The notes under the pieces: model-generated
What the model saw: only the letters and a program-made list of their open reading frames with translations
Told to the model about the DNA's origin: nothing
Databases searched by the model: none
In this document: positions 1-10,831 of the stretch, in pieces
How positions within the stretch are numbered: the first letter of the stretch is position 1
Layout of the letters: the number at the start of each line of letters is the position of its first letter
Translations under genes and position numbers: made by a program
NCBI GenBank assembly: GCA_016618085.1
Contig: JABLTG010000089.1
Coordinates: 19,085-83,084, forward strand
DNA length: 64,000 bases
Direction of reading: 5' to 3'
From: Neovahlkampfia damariscottae
Lineage: Eukaryota; Heterolobosea; Selenaionea; Neovahlkampfiida; Neovahlkampfiidae

Positions 1-13
1 TGTTAAAATGGTG

Positions 14-2333
14 CTAGAATAAACAAAGAAAAACAAACTGAAATATCCAAAATATGAAGCCTGTGGACCAATGTACTACCGGTTCAATTAGTTTAAATAA
101 ACTACATACTGTTGACGCTGATACTACATTGATTGATTGAAATGGTATTGTATGTATACCTCTTCTAATATTCAGTACCTTTTTTTTGTAATTTGAAAAT
201 AGTAAAATTGATGTAACCAAAGCACAAATGATTGAAATCTAAAAACTATAAATGAAGATGTAGTGTATTACTAGGCAAGATAATGAGTATACTGTAAGCA
301 TTGATCCATAAATCCAATCTACTACGTTTTTCACATAGGATATCACATCAGCACATTGCAATTGCAGAAAAAAAGCTCCAAAACAAATAAAATCTCTATA
401 AAATTCTACATTGAATAACATGTGAAGATAATTTGCAAATGAAACTGAAACAAATCCCAACACAATTGACACCATCACAGATGTCACCAAACCCTTTGAT
501 TAAATGTTTTTTTTGTTTACAATGACAACTCCAGTTATCAATCTTATTGGGAAATAGAATTCCAATGAAGAAACAGGAGCATATTTCTTTTCCTTTTTGA
601 AAAATCCTTTCACCCAATTAAACAAAGATTTTGTTGAAACTTCTAATCTAATCCAAATCAGCTTAAAGTAATTAAATCTTGTTTTTTTAATGTTTTGCCA
701 TTTGTCTCTAACTTGTTCCTCATTTGTCAACTCAACTTCTTCATCGATTTTTGTCATTTCTGATCCTTGTGGGGAAATGGAACCCAAAGCAGTTTCTTCT
801 ATTGAATCTGGTTGAATCACTTTTTTGGTATGTTTTGAATAAAGATGCTTTTTTAATCCAAAATAACTCAAATCATTTTTTCGAAGGACAATTTCAAAAA
901 ATACTAAAATCATGGATATTGGTATGAATATCCAAAGTAAGGCTCCTAAAAAATTTCTGAATAACCGAACAATCACAAGAATTGTGTTTGCCAAATTATT
1001 TCTCATAACAACTAAAAAAGGATTAGAAAATTTCGTGAAGTACTTGAGCAATAAATGATTCTTTGAAAGTCAGTGATTGAATTTCCCAGGCTACATGGTT
1101 TATTTCCGAATTCTAACGATAATAAAGAGTCCAAAAGAGCGATTGGGTAAATGGCTAATTCAATTTGAATAAAAAATGTCAACATTAACAAAAATACGGT
1201 GTTCCTGAAACGTTTTTTCCACCTCATGTTGATAACAATAGTTGATACCAATGGAACCAACTTGTAACTGAAATAAAGAACTTTTAAAATTCTAGATTCA
1301 ACTGCACTACTTGATAAAAGTACATCACCAGTAATCAATGATGTCAATGGAATATATTCATTCACAGAATCAACTCCAGGTAACAGAATGGTCAAAGTTG
1401 TTTGTATGATCTATTTTACTAATTAGTTCTGGAAAATCTTACTTCAACATAGATCAATGCTAAAGAGACAATCAGTGTCGGTCTAAACATCATTCTTTCG
1501 TTAATCATATCTGCGACCACAAATTTATTTTGTGAAGTTGAAACCCAAATAATTACAGTAAATACAGCACCAAAAGCGCAAATAAAGACACCAAATCCAT
1601 TGAATATGTGTTTTCTACTGGATGAATCCTGATGTTCAGAAAAAACATGATCATTGAAGATCACATCAGGTGAATCTTCTCGTACAATAACTAAATTCAT
1701 TGTCACATTATTTAATCTTGAAGCATTCCAAAAATTTTTCGTGACCACATGATTAGTCCTCACACCTACAACTTGAATTGGTTTTGAATTTTCATTTGGA
1801 ATCAAGAGAAATGCAGTTCCAAAAGTTGAATAAAAAGTTGTTGATGACTTGTCAATAGGTATTGAAAAATTGAATTTATGATTATTTTGAGTTAAAGAAA
1901 CATTAAATTGATCCAAATGAGTTAAGTTACAATTTTGACAAAGTGAAGTTTCGTTTTCAAAATAAAATGATGAAAATGGTGGTATAGGTTCGTACCAAGT
2001 TAATGTAATATCAAGTTTTACATATGGACCCTGAAAAATAAATATTTTAACACTTGGAAAACCGTTTTTCTTGAAAAACTCGTGATTGAGTTTAATTCAA
2101 ATTCAAAGTTTGAATTTGCAAAAGTTGAATTGACTTTATTGAAGCTATCAATACTTTGAACAACTTTACTAACATATAAACTTCTTTGTGTGTACTGACT
2201 TCCAAAAAGAAGAACCATGAAAACTACAATCTAAAAAATTAACATTTCTTTTTTTTTACAAAAGCAAAATACAGAAAACCCCACGAAATAAATAAACAAA
2301 GAGTAAATCTTTTCCAAAGGACCCAAATTGCAT
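14..2333 (-). CDS. Orphan multi-pass membrane protein, seven exons
   Basis: I do not recognise a family. The spliced reading has exons 2333-2273, 2223-2054, 2030-1443, 1410-1044, 1011-521, 493-293 and 238-14, which join in frame to 700 aa; introns are 49, 23, 32, 32, 27 and 54 nt with GT-AG ends. A hydrophobic N-terminus (signal peptide or first helix) is followed by a lumenal or extracellular segment with several N-glycosylation sequons (NVS, NVT), then about eight hydrophobic helices interrupted by one acidic and basic cytoplasmic-looking loop around 640-880. The layout, a globular ectodomain then a helical bundle, resembles a receptor or transporter, but no motif fixes this. The first exon is the weakest part: translation could instead begin at the ATG at 2218. 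Two ATTGG pentamers (2380-2384 and 2396-2400) lie 50-70 bp upstream. Confidence 0.6.
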
Positions 2334-2460
2334 TTTTTAGCCACTGCAGGGCTGCTTCTTTGTTCATTAATTCAATTTGATTGGTTGAGAAAATGATTGG
2401 TTAAAATACCAGATATTTTATTGTTGTTTTCGCCAACAAATTAATTCAATGAATAAAAAA

Positions 2461-3645
2461 TTAAAATTTCTTCCTTTTTTTCAGACCACTTTGTTCTTTT
2501 TCAGTTATTTTTCTTGCCAACTTTTTGGAATTTTGTTCCATCCTTTTTCGTTCTTCTGGATCTTGAAATTGATCTTTCATTGTGTCTTCTTGAACCAAAT
2601 CTGTATATTTTGTTCTTCCTTTCTTACCAAAATTCTTTACTTGCATAACTTTTGGTAGTATTGAATAATTCAATTTATCTTCTGCAGTTGGTGCAGATGC
2701 ATAATCTCTTTTCAAAACTTCACCCATTTGATCTCCTTCTTTCTCTTTCAAATCTTGATAAAAAACACCTTGTTTATAATATTTCTGCATATAATTCCAT
2801 TCTTTCTTTTCTCTTGAAGCATCTTTTTCTTCTTCATCTTCTTTTCTTCTTTCATAATCTGTTAAATTTCTTCTTCTTTCAATTTCTTTTAGTTCTTTAA
2901 TTTTTTCTAGTTTTTCATTTCTTTCTTTTTTTACTCTTTTGATTTCTCTTTCTCTCCAAAGTTCATATTCTTCTTCATCGTCTGAATCATCAGAATCATC
3001 AATCAATTCTTCTTCATCATCTGTATTTACATCTTTTTTTTTATTTAACTCTTCAAGTTTTTTTTTGGTGGCAAGTTTCTTTTCTTCTTTTTTTTTTTCA
3101 TTTTCTTTTTGTAATCTTTCTTCTTCTTGAAGTAATTTTTCTTTTTCGAAAATTGTACCTCTATGTGTTTTAGGTATAAAAAGAGGTTTTTCCCAGACTT
3201 CTTCTTCTTCTTCTTCTTCTTCTTCTGACTCTTCCTCTGATTCTTCTTCGGATTCTTGTGAAATCTCTTCTTCTCTTTTTGTTAAAATAGGCTTTTTTAT
3301 AATGATTTTATGGTTATTTTCTGAATCTTCCTTGTTTTTTAAAGCGTTCATTCGTTTTTGTCTTCTCTGCAGAAATTCTTCGTCTTCTTCTTCAGATGAA
3401 GAAGAAGAACTATTTTCAGGTAATCTTCTTTGAGTTTTTTTTTCTTCCAATGTTATGTTTTCTTTTATTTTGATTGTACTTTTTTCATGTTTCTTTCGTT
3501 CAATTATTTTTTTTCCAAAAAAAAGTTCTTGTTCATCTTCCGATTCTGATTCTGATTCTGACTGAGGTTGTCCAGCAAAATGTCTTCGAACTTTTACTCG
3601 TTCAACTTTGTTATCACTTGTTTTAACGGCTGAATAACCACTCAT
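2461..3645 (-). CDS. MFAP1: Spliceosomal protein MFAP1 homologue
   Basis: This is a single-exon gene for 394 aa. MFAP1 (Spp381-related in yeast) is a nuclear component of the spliceosomal B complex. The N-terminal 270 residues are highly charged, with Ser/Glu and poly-Glu runs that produce CTT-rich DNA on the plus strand. The C-terminal third carries the diagnostic conserved block: YMQKYYKQGVFY, then KRDYASAPTAEDK, SILPKVMQVKNFGKKGRTKYTDL, here given in pieces, and a lysine-rich tail. Known family members are about 440 aa, so it is close to full length. It is transcribed divergently from the acid phosphatase gene; the two start codons are 53 bp apart and share an ATTGG and a CCAAT element. 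The opposite-strand open frames here are products of the low-complexity sequence. Confidence 0.9.
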   Translation of the reverse strand: MSGYSAVKTSDNKVERVKVRRHFAGQPQSESESESEDEQELFFGKKIIERKKHEKSTIKIKENITLEEKKTQRRLPENSSSSSSEEEDEEFLQRRQKRMNALKNKEDSENNHKIIIKKPILTKREEEISQESEEESEEESEEEEEEEEEVWEKPLFIPKTHRGTIFEKEKLLQEEERLQKENEKKKEEKKLATKKKLEELNKKKDVNTDDEEELIDDSDDSDDEEEYELWREREIKRVKKERNEKLEKIKELKEIERRRNLTDYERRKEDEEEKDASREKKEWNYMQKYYKQGVFYQDLKEKEGDQMGEVLKRDYASAPTAEDKLNYSILPKVMQVKNFGKKGRTKYTDLVQEDTMKDQFQDPEERKRMEQNSKKLARKITEKEQSGLKKRKKF

Positions 3646-3698
3646 TGAATTAAGAAACCAAACTATTGGTCAAATCTTGAATATCCAATCAAATAAAA
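3646..3698. promoter_or_regulatory. Divergent promoter with CCAAT and ATTGG elements
   Basis: Only 53 bp separate the start codons of MFAP1 (minus) and the acid phosphatase (plus). The interval holds ATTGG at 3665-3669 and CCAAT at 3685-3689. Each element is therefore within about 40 bp of both start codons. No TATA-like consensus stands out in this AT-rich context. Promoter function is inferred from position and from recurrence of the same pentamer upstream of many genes in the window. Confidence 0.5.
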
Positions 3699-5219
3699 AT
3701 GAAAAAACAATTATTGTTTGTGCTGTTAATATTTTTTATTGATGCCACAATATCAAAATTAGTTCAAGTTCAAGTTATTACAAGGCATTGTGACAGGTAT
3801 TTTTGGAACAAAAAAATTAATTTTTTAACAACAGAACACCTGTCAATATTAAATTTCAAATGCCAAACAATCCAATAGACTGGAGAAAAATATTTAATTT
3901 AGAAGCTGGTCAATTGACACCTCTTGGAATGTCACAGTGTCGCTCTTTAGGTGAAAAATTACGAAGGAGATACGTTTCTCGTGAATCTGAAAATAGAATA
4001 ACGGATATTTCTTCAAATTATCATGCCAATGATTATATATTTCACAGTTCTCAATATGAGAGAACAATAATTTCAATGAATGTATTCACGAAAAAAATTT
4101 GTTCATCTTTTTTCAAAGAGTATTTCTTCAGGTTTATTTCCAAATGGACAATTAAATTTAACCAAAACAATAACTGTAAGAGTTGGAAATGAACAAAGAA
4201 ATGTTACAGTTTTACAATCTTATCAACCAATTCCAGTCAATGTCGTAAATAAAGAAGATGATGGGTTTTTTTCACAATATGATAAATGTGGAATGAGGTA
4301 TCAAATGAACAGTTCATTAACCATTTTGTTGTTAGTGAAAAAAGAAAACTTGTCACGAACACAGCTGAATGGACGAAATATGAAGAAGAAAACAAAGAAT
4401 TTTTAAAAAGAATCAGTGATATTTCAGGAGTTAAAGGATTAACTGTAGAAAATTTAGCAACTTTTGGAGATAATGTCAATGTACAATATTTTCATAATTT
4501 ATTGCTCCCAGAATTGAAAGAAAATTTCAAAAAAATCGAAAAAATATTCGAAAAAACAGTACGCTTCATTATCCAATTAAAAAACAAAGTTATGGAGTTA
4601 TTTTGCAAGAGATACTTGGGGTAAGATTGGATCTGGACCATTAGCTGGTTTATTTTTAGATGGAATGAGAAATTACATCTCAAAAAAATCATCTCAGAAA
4701 TATATCCATTATAGTGCTCACGACTCATCAATTTCAATGTTGATTTCTGCATTAAGGTTAGATAAAGAATATCCAGATATTGATACTGTTCCTGCTTACG
4801 GAGCTGCACTCGCTTTCGAACTTCATGAAGATGAAAATCATAATCATTTTGTGAAAGTGGTTTATTCAAAAGGATATGAAACTAAAGATTTCCAAACATT
4901 AATTTTGAAACCTTATAAATGTGAAAACGAAAAATGTGAATTTAGTCAATTCCAAAGAGAAATAACAGCTGATTTAATTCCAAGTTGGGAAGAATGGTGT
5001 TATGAGTGTTCAAATAGGGAATTGAAGCAATGTTTGAATGTGAAATTGAAAGATAAAGGTGTTGAAACTATTGTTTTATCCACAACAATTGTTACTTCAT
5101 TGTTGTTCAACATTGCAGCTATTTTTATTATTTTGTCTTTGTGTATTTGCAAAGGTTGTTTAATTAAGTCAAAATCTCAACAACAAGAATATTCATCATG
5201 GACAAATTTGAATCAATAA
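3699..5219 (+). CDS. Membrane-anchored histidine acid phosphatase
   Basis: Five exons (3699-3796, 3835-4081, 4119-4297, 4336-4558, 4590-5219) give 458 aa in frame. The enzyme would hydrolyse phosphomonoesters in a lysosomal or extracellular compartment, like animal ACP2. Residues 1-18 form a signal peptide. The catalytic block is at residues 29-35 (RHCDRTP), where the family consensus is RHGxRxP. An ERT motif near residue 110 and the HD pair (SAHDSS, His293-Asp294) supply the expected substrate-binding and proton-donor positions. A hydrophobic segment near the C-terminus (around nt 5080-5150) followed by a short Lys/Gln-rich tail suggests a type I membrane anchor. The Gly-to-Cys change beside the nucleophilic histidine is unusual. 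The AATAAA at 5215-5220 contains the TAA stop. Confidence 0.85.
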
Positions 5220-5521
5220 ATTATTTTCCAATCAAAATACGCAAACATTGTGTTCAAGTCTCCAATGTAATTTCTTCCTCCGTGATTTGAAGTATCATTT
5301 TCTTCTAATAAAATAATTTTACATGTAATCTACTGGAATTTCATTGAAAAAGTGTCCAATCTGTTGTGTTTTAAGTGTTCATTTTGTTAATAAAAAATAC
5401 ATTCGAGTTTTCTGAATGATTTCATTTGCCAAATTGTTCTTGTGAGGTGGAGAGTTATTATTGGCTTTCTATTTTTAGATTAGTAAACAAAAAATTTCCT
5501 CCTCAATTAAAAACATAACAT
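5220..5521. other. Intergenic stretch with no recognised gene
   Basis: About 300 bp between the acid phosphatase and the small ORF at 5522. It contains several CCAAT pentamers (for example within 5227-5232 and around 5261 and 5371) and one ATTGG near 5459-5463, the last 60 bp upstream of the next start codon. I see no ORF with coding character, no RNA gene and no repeat. Confidence 0.5.
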
Positions 5522-5779
5522 ATGCCAGACTTAGAAGAAGAACAAAAGGTTGAACTCGTTGATGATTTACTTTTGGGTACACACGCAATAGCAAATGGAG
5601 AATTAATGAAGGTAATACAAGAAACTGAAGAAATGAGCAAACAAATAAATATGATAGACTTTCACGGAGGAAGGGTACCACTCGACTTTTCCTCATTTGT
5701 TTTGGAACGAGAAAACAGATCAAACAAGAACAGTTTATGGTCAAAAATTGTAAATAGTGTCAAATCAATGTTTCAATAA
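5522..5779 (+). CDS. Small acidic protein of unknown function (85 aa)
   Basis: This is an intronless ORF of 85 codons that I do not recognise. The N-terminal half is acidic and probably helical (MPDLEEEQKVELVDD start), the middle contains a GGR turn and the C-terminal 15 residues form an amphipathic basic helix ending in SMFQ. There is no signal peptide or transmembrane segment. Support for it being real: it begins with ATG, has normal codon use for this window, fills an otherwise empty interval between two well-supported genes, and its TAA stop lies inside AATAAA (5775-5780), as in many genes here. A short cytosolic adaptor is conceivable but this is only a guess. Confidence 0.55.
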   Translation: MPDLEEEQKVELVDDLLLGTHAIANGELMKVIQETEEMSKQINMIDFHGGRVPLDFSSFVLERENRSNKNSLWSKIVNSVKSMFQ

Positions 5780-5880
5780 AATGAAAAACCTCAAAAAAAA
5801 CTTTTATTGTTTTTTTCTTCCACTTCACAATTGACCAATCATTTACTTTTTCTTTTACAATTATTTTTTCACACACAAAA

Positions 5881-6941
5881 ATGACTGAAAAAAAATCAGA
5901 GCAAAGTAAATTTATCAACAAACAAAGAACATTGGTTTTTGCAGCCAGAGGTATAACAGCAAATCATAGTAAAACCAAAAAAAAATTAAAAAAAATTCTC
6001 CAGGACATTTCATGAATGATTTGAAAAAATTACTTCCTCATTCAAAAGATGAAAACAAATTTGATCATAAAGCAGATATTAGAGATATTAACGATCTTTG
6101 TTTGATTAAAGATTGTTCAAATTGTATGTTTTTTCGTAAAGAGTCCAATGATTTATGTTTATATATGAGCAAAGTACCAACTGGACCAACTTTGAAATTT
6201 AAAGTTTCAAATAGTATTTTGAACATTTTTTTTAAAATTCTTGAAAGTTACAACACTTGCTGAAATGAAACTTACTGGAAATTGTCTTTTAGGTTCACGT
6301 CCAGTTTTACATTTTGACGGAAATTTTTCAAAACAACCACATTTGAAATTGATTAAAGAAGTATTAAAACAAACATTTGCAACACCTGAAGGTCATCCAA
6401 AATCAAAACCTTTTTCAGATCACGTTTTTGGATTTTATGTCTTAGATGATAAAATTTGGTTTAGAAATTATCAAGTAAACTATTAATTGTATTTTAAAAT
6501 CTATTAACAGATGGTTGATAAATTAACTTCAAACAAAAAAAAAACTGAAAAACAACTCGTTGAAATTGGACCTAGATTCGTTTTGGAACCAATCAGAATT
6601 TTAGACGGATCATTTGAAGGTGAAGTATTATACAACAATGACAGTTATGTTTCAACAAGAAATGTTCGATTTTATATCAATTTTAATTATTTTACTTTTA
6701 GAAATTGAGAATGAAAAGAAAATTGAATTTAGAAAAGAAACAATCAAAAGAAGAATCAAAAAGCAAAAGAAAAAAATTAATGGAAGAAAGAGAAAAAGAT
6801 CCAGTTCAAACTGTTTTCCTTGAAGGAGGCAGTGATGAAGAAGGAGAAGAATCATTTGATGAAGAAGAAGAAGGAAATTTTGAAGAAGAAGGAGATGTTG
6901 GACAAGAATCATACGATGAAGAAAGTTCAGAAGAAGAATAA
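5881..6941 (+). CDS. BRX1: Ribosome biogenesis protein BRX1 (Brix domain)
   Basis: Five exons (5881-5968, 6004-6213, 6248-6474, 6511-6663, 6702-6941) join to 305 aa; introns are 34-38 nt. BRX1 acts in the nucleolus in early assembly of the 60S ribosomal subunit. The reading matches the family from end to end: an opening TLVFAARGI then HFMNDLKKLLPHS, the CSNCMFF segment, LAEMKLTGNCLLGSRP, HPKSKPFSDHVFGF, IWFRNYQ and LVEIGPRFVLEPIRI. The C-terminus departs into a Lys-rich stretch followed by an acidic Glu/Asp tail, typical of nucleolar proteins. A CCAAT at 5835-5839 lies 42 bp upstream of the ATG, and the stop codon is inside AATAAA (6937-6942). FCF2, another ribosome-assembly gene, lies 20 kb away. 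Confidence 0.93.
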
Positions 6942-6995
6942 ATTACATTTAATTTAACTTATTGTTTCTTCTTCTATTAGAGGATTAGAAATTGA

Positions 6996-7936
6996 TCCAT
7001 AATTGCTATTGAATTCTTTATTTCATGTGCGAACTTCATTGAAGAATTACTTGATTTGACCAAACCAGAATTTTTACATTTTACTGTTAAAGAAGGGAAT
7101 AATCTTGATTTACTTTTCTGTCAAAATCCAAAACCTAAAGCAAAATGTTATTTTATCGCTTTGAAAGAATACAACCAATCCGGAATTTGGTTTGGAAGAG
7201 GAAGAATTGAATACAAAAAAAGAGTGCACTCAGGAGTCAATTTTAGATTCATCAGAAACTCCAAAGTAAAGCACACCAAAAGATTTTGGTTGAAATTCAC
7301 TCCTTCAGGAAGAATTAAAATTGGAAGTGAAAACAGTGAAAGTTATTTCTTGAATACTGGACTTTATCATAATTTCAGAGTAAATTCGGTTGCTTTTTCA
7401 AAATCATCAAGAGCTCCAACAATTCATATTACAAATGTCTATCAAAAAGGAAAAGATATTTGTTATATTCTCGACATGAGAAGAACACTCTTTCATTTAA
7501 CAATAATCAATACTCCTGTTGGAAGAGCGAAAAAGAGGTTGTAAATCGGATATGTAATGGCAGGAATCAAAAGAGGGAGAAGATACATTGCTTGGTATAA
7601 TAAAACCAAAGTAGCTAACTGGAGGCTCTCATTGGATGTAGCAGGATGGAGTTTAGTTCGAAGGGGCTATGTTGTTCAATCAATTCTTAAACAAAGAAAT
7701 GGCTTACATGATTGTGTTTGAGCTTATTCAGTTCGAGGCATTGAAAGAGGAAAATGTTATGATTTAAATACAAAGTACATATTTGATGCTCCTGGTTGGG
7801 CAAGTTGCGAACCAGGTATGCTATTTCGGGCTTTTATAGAAGTGCTCCATTTCGTTGGGCTTTCTGGTTTGGTTACGTGCCTATAGGTGAGAATGGATTA
7901 CATAATCTTGAACATTTCAAATGTTGTCAATATTAA
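6996..7936 (+). pseudogene. Decayed gene with two stops and one frameshift, GW/GLH repeat protein
   Basis: One reading frame stays open from 6996 to 7541, resumes after a TAA at 7542-7544, runs to a TGA at 7719-7721 and continues to about 7816. There a single-base loss would explain a shift into a second frame that runs to the TAA ending at 7936. No ATG starts the frame and no GT-AG pair with matching phase removes the stops. The downstream part shows two related units: GWSLVRRGYVV with GLHDC, and GWASCEPGYAISGFYRS with GLHNLEHFKCC, so the encoded protein had at least two copies of a Trp/Cys repeat. I do not know its name; the pattern recalls Cys-rich secreted lectin-like repeats. The upstream 160 codons have no family assignment. 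Base composition is slightly richer in G than its neighbours. Confidence 0.6.
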
Positions 7937-8184
7937 TCAATAAAAAGATCATTAACTGAAAATTTTCTCTGATTTTCAACCAGACAGATTTTTGATTTTG
8001 CAGAAAATAATTTTAAAAAGATACAACACTTTGATTTTATTCAATACATTTTGTAAATACATCTGAAATTTAGCATTGGTGGATGATTTCTAATTGTGAC
8101 GTTTTAATTGTTGGGGTTTGAATTTCTCCAAAAAAGAAATACAAATGATTCAACAATTAAAACATTTCCAATTATGCGATTGTT

Positions 8185-9668
8185 TTACAACATTTTCTTC
8201 TCCTCTATTGATTGGTTGTTCACAAAATTTTGAAAAGGTTTTGCAAACTCCTCCACGTTGTAATTTGAAAACAAACTCTTTTTGAGACCTGATTGTGTGA
8301 GTAATCCTTCTTTTTCAATAAAAGGAATGTTCGTGAAAATTGGAGCCAAATTATCTCTGAAATGATGTAAAAAAGGAATATTGCTTTGGAATACAGGATT
8401 TAACAACGAACTTGTGTTTTGAATGAAATTACATGATGATTTTCTGAGACTTGTGAATTCTTTCAATGCAATTGACATTTGATCTATTTTTGACAAACAT
8501 TGGGACAATACCAATGCATCCATCAATGCAAGATTTGTACCTTGTCCCAAAACAGGTGAAGTTGCATGAAAAGAGTCACCAATAAATATGATATTTCTCT
8601 TTCCAGTATTTTTGGCTTTGACATTTTTGTAATTGGCAAACTGTAATTGTTCTTTAGTTTTGATTTGATCTAGTAGAGGTACAGAAAATTTAGGATCCAG
8701 ATCATAAATTTCTTGCTTTAATTCATCAAGAGTAATCTCATTATTTTTCCATTTTTCATAATCTCTTTTGTGAATGGACCAAAAAAACGAAAATTTGTTT
8801 GTCGCATCTTGTTGATTACAACCTGAAGGCATGTATCCCACCATTTGGGCACATGTATTTAAAACTTGTAAGAGAGTATTTTTATATTTTCTTTCTTCAC
8901 ATTCATTGACTATTGTCCATAAACAACACCATGCAAAATCATGGATATAGTATCCAAAATCTTGATCAGTTTTTGACAAGAATTCTCTTAGAACAGAACG
9001 TTGACCATCAGAAACTACTACCATATCAAAAGGTCCATACTCTTTTCCGTTGATATCTTTCAGATAATTTTGATGTTGATTTTTAACAGTATCTGTTTCT
9101 ACCTCAATGATTTCAGTTCCTAATTTCACCTTTATTTCAGGAAATTTGTGGATTTCTTGATATAATTCATTGAACAATGTTTGCTAAATCACTAAGTATA
9201 ATTCTTTTTTTACTCTTTGAACTCCTATTCCGTGTAAATTTGGATGCAATTTATCATAATGTAAATTCATAATTTGTTTGTGCTGTTTGTTCAAAATTCT
9301 TAAATCTTTTATTTTTTCTCCATAATAAAGAATACGATTGGAAATATTAGGGTCATAATCATACAAAGCTTTGAGACTGAATTCAATTAAAAAAAAACAA
9401 AAAAAAACCCTTTGACTATTAGAATCAATAACCATTACCTAAAGGTTGCAAAGCAATTCCTTTGTTTAATTTAATAATCAAAATTTTTATTACCAGCTCC
9501 AACTATTGGTTTTGTTTCAATTTTGCATTGTTAAATACCTGCTTCTGGTTTTACAAATTTTTCGAACAATGTGATGTTCATATTTTTCAAATTTTTGTTT
9601 GCGAATAAAGAAAACATTTGACCAGAAAAACCGGCTCCAATGACAGCAACTGATAATTGTTTCTTCAT
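8185..9668 (-). CDS. FAD-dependent monooxygenase (PHBH-type fold)
   Basis: Six exons (9668-9539, 9502-9494, 9459-9439, 9415-9409, 9376-9214, 9183-8185) give 442 aa in frame. The N-terminus has the Rossmann dinucleotide-binding motif GAGFSG followed by a strand ending in LFEK. The second FAD motif GDSFHATSPVLGQGTN lies in the large last exon and is followed by LALMDA, the standard end of the family's FAD site; the GVQR segment matches the conserved region before the substrate domain. The family hydroxylates aromatic or other small substrates with NAD(P)H and oxygen; the substrate cannot be told here. Exons of 9 and 7 nt are required for the frame and were chosen because they restore the family sequence, so they deserve transcript support. 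Its start is 68 bp from that of the divergent TLC gene. Confidence 0.8.
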
Positions 9669-9736
9669 AAAAATAGATGCAATAATTGGCTAACAATTTT
9701 CCACGAATCAAAATACATCAAGAAAAGCAATTGAGG
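9669..9736. promoter_or_regulatory. Divergent promoter with ATTGG element
   Basis: The FAD monooxygenase (minus) and the TLC-domain gene (plus) start 68 bp apart. A single ATTGG is at 9685-9689, about 17 bp from the monooxygenase start and 48 bp from the TLC start, so it could serve both directions. Function is inferred from position and recurrence. Confidence 0.45.
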
Positions 9737-10688
9737 ATGAACATTCTAGACAATCCGTTGGTGCTGATTATTGCTTTCAGTATTTATCATGCTCTATGGT
9801 TCTTCTTTTTTAAATCAACATTTTCCTCTCAATGGTGGTTTGTCAAAGTAAAAAAAAAAATAATTAATCAAAAGAAATTTTATGGCTTTACCAATGTTCA
9901 ATTAAGAATCGAAGACAGAAAGAAAGAAGATGATCCTTGGGAATCAGATATTGAAGAAGATTTAGAAAATCAAATTCCTGAAACCACAGGCTTAATAACA
10001 AATGAACCACATGTTCAAGAAGACATAAAAGATGAAAAAAAGAATTTTGTTTTGGCAGAAGAATGGTTTTCAAGATGTGTAAGTAGTGAACATGCCATTG
10101 GTTCCATAATACTTTGCGTCATTTGGATTTTTACACCAATCATCACTGAAAACTTTATTTTAGCTCATTCAGGTGCGTATTTGATTAATGACTTGATCCA
10201 TATGCTTTTAAATATAAAATATATGGAAGGAGTAGCACAATCTATCGTACATCATTTAGCAGCTATCATTGGAATTTTCACTCAATTTTATTTCCATAAT
10301 TTTTCTCGATGGTTGATCGGATATTTTATATTAACTGGTAAATTAAATTATTTATTCGAACTCAATAATTTCAGAGGCCTCAACACCATTTGTAAATTTG
10401 AGATGGAGATTACATATTCTAAATTTGCATCATGGAAAAGAATTCATTTTTGTTTCATTATTGATGTCAGCATCATTTTTTATTGTCAGAACGATACCTT
10501 TACCAATAGTTGTATATCAAGGAATTATAATTGAAGGGATTTTTAGGATCAAAATTGCACCAATCGCAAGTGTCATTCAAATTATTGGTTTGGTGGCTTT
10601 ATGCTCATTGAATTCATTTTGGAGTTATAAAATAGCTGCAGGGTGGTTTGGTGTGATTTATAAAAAATGTAGAAGACACAATGAATAA
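9737..10688 (+). CDS. TLC-domain membrane protein (TMEM56/TLCD4-like)
   Basis: Two exons (9737-10337 and 10375-10688) give 304 aa. The TLC fold (TRAM-LAG1-CLN8) occurs in ceramide synthases and in TLCD proteins that tune membrane lipid composition. Visible landmarks are an N-terminal hydrophobic helix, an acidic cytosolic stretch of about 60 residues, a DLIHMLL segment, the paired histidines in IVHHLAAIIG, and across the splice junction EASTPFVNLRW, the TLCD signature. Further helices and a basic C-terminus follow. The Lag1 motif of ceramide synthases is incomplete, so the TLCD branch is more likely than a synthase. The ATG at 9737 was preferred because the upstream frame has no other ATG. 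Confidence 0.85.
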
Positions 10689-10831
10689 TTTTGTTTTTCT
10701 GTAAAAATACAAAAGCAACCAGAATCCATTATTTCTGTTTTTCAATTCATTTTTTATTGAGGGATTTTTTTAAAGTCAAATATTTCTTTGTCCAATCAAA
10801 CTCCATTTTCAATCCCAAATTTGAAAAAAAG

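Noticed and set aside
2449-3130. Plus-strand open frames rich in Ser and Leu
   Set aside because: They are antisense to the MFAP1 coding sequence and arise from its poly-Glu/Lys codons.
3199-3250. CTT repeat as a microsatellite or telomere-like repeat
   Set aside because: It encodes a poly-Glu run of MFAP1 in frame on the minus strand.
10691-10831. Longer N-terminus for P0 starting at a TTG
   Set aside because: The family homology begins just after the ATG at 10832 and a CCAAT element lies between the two.
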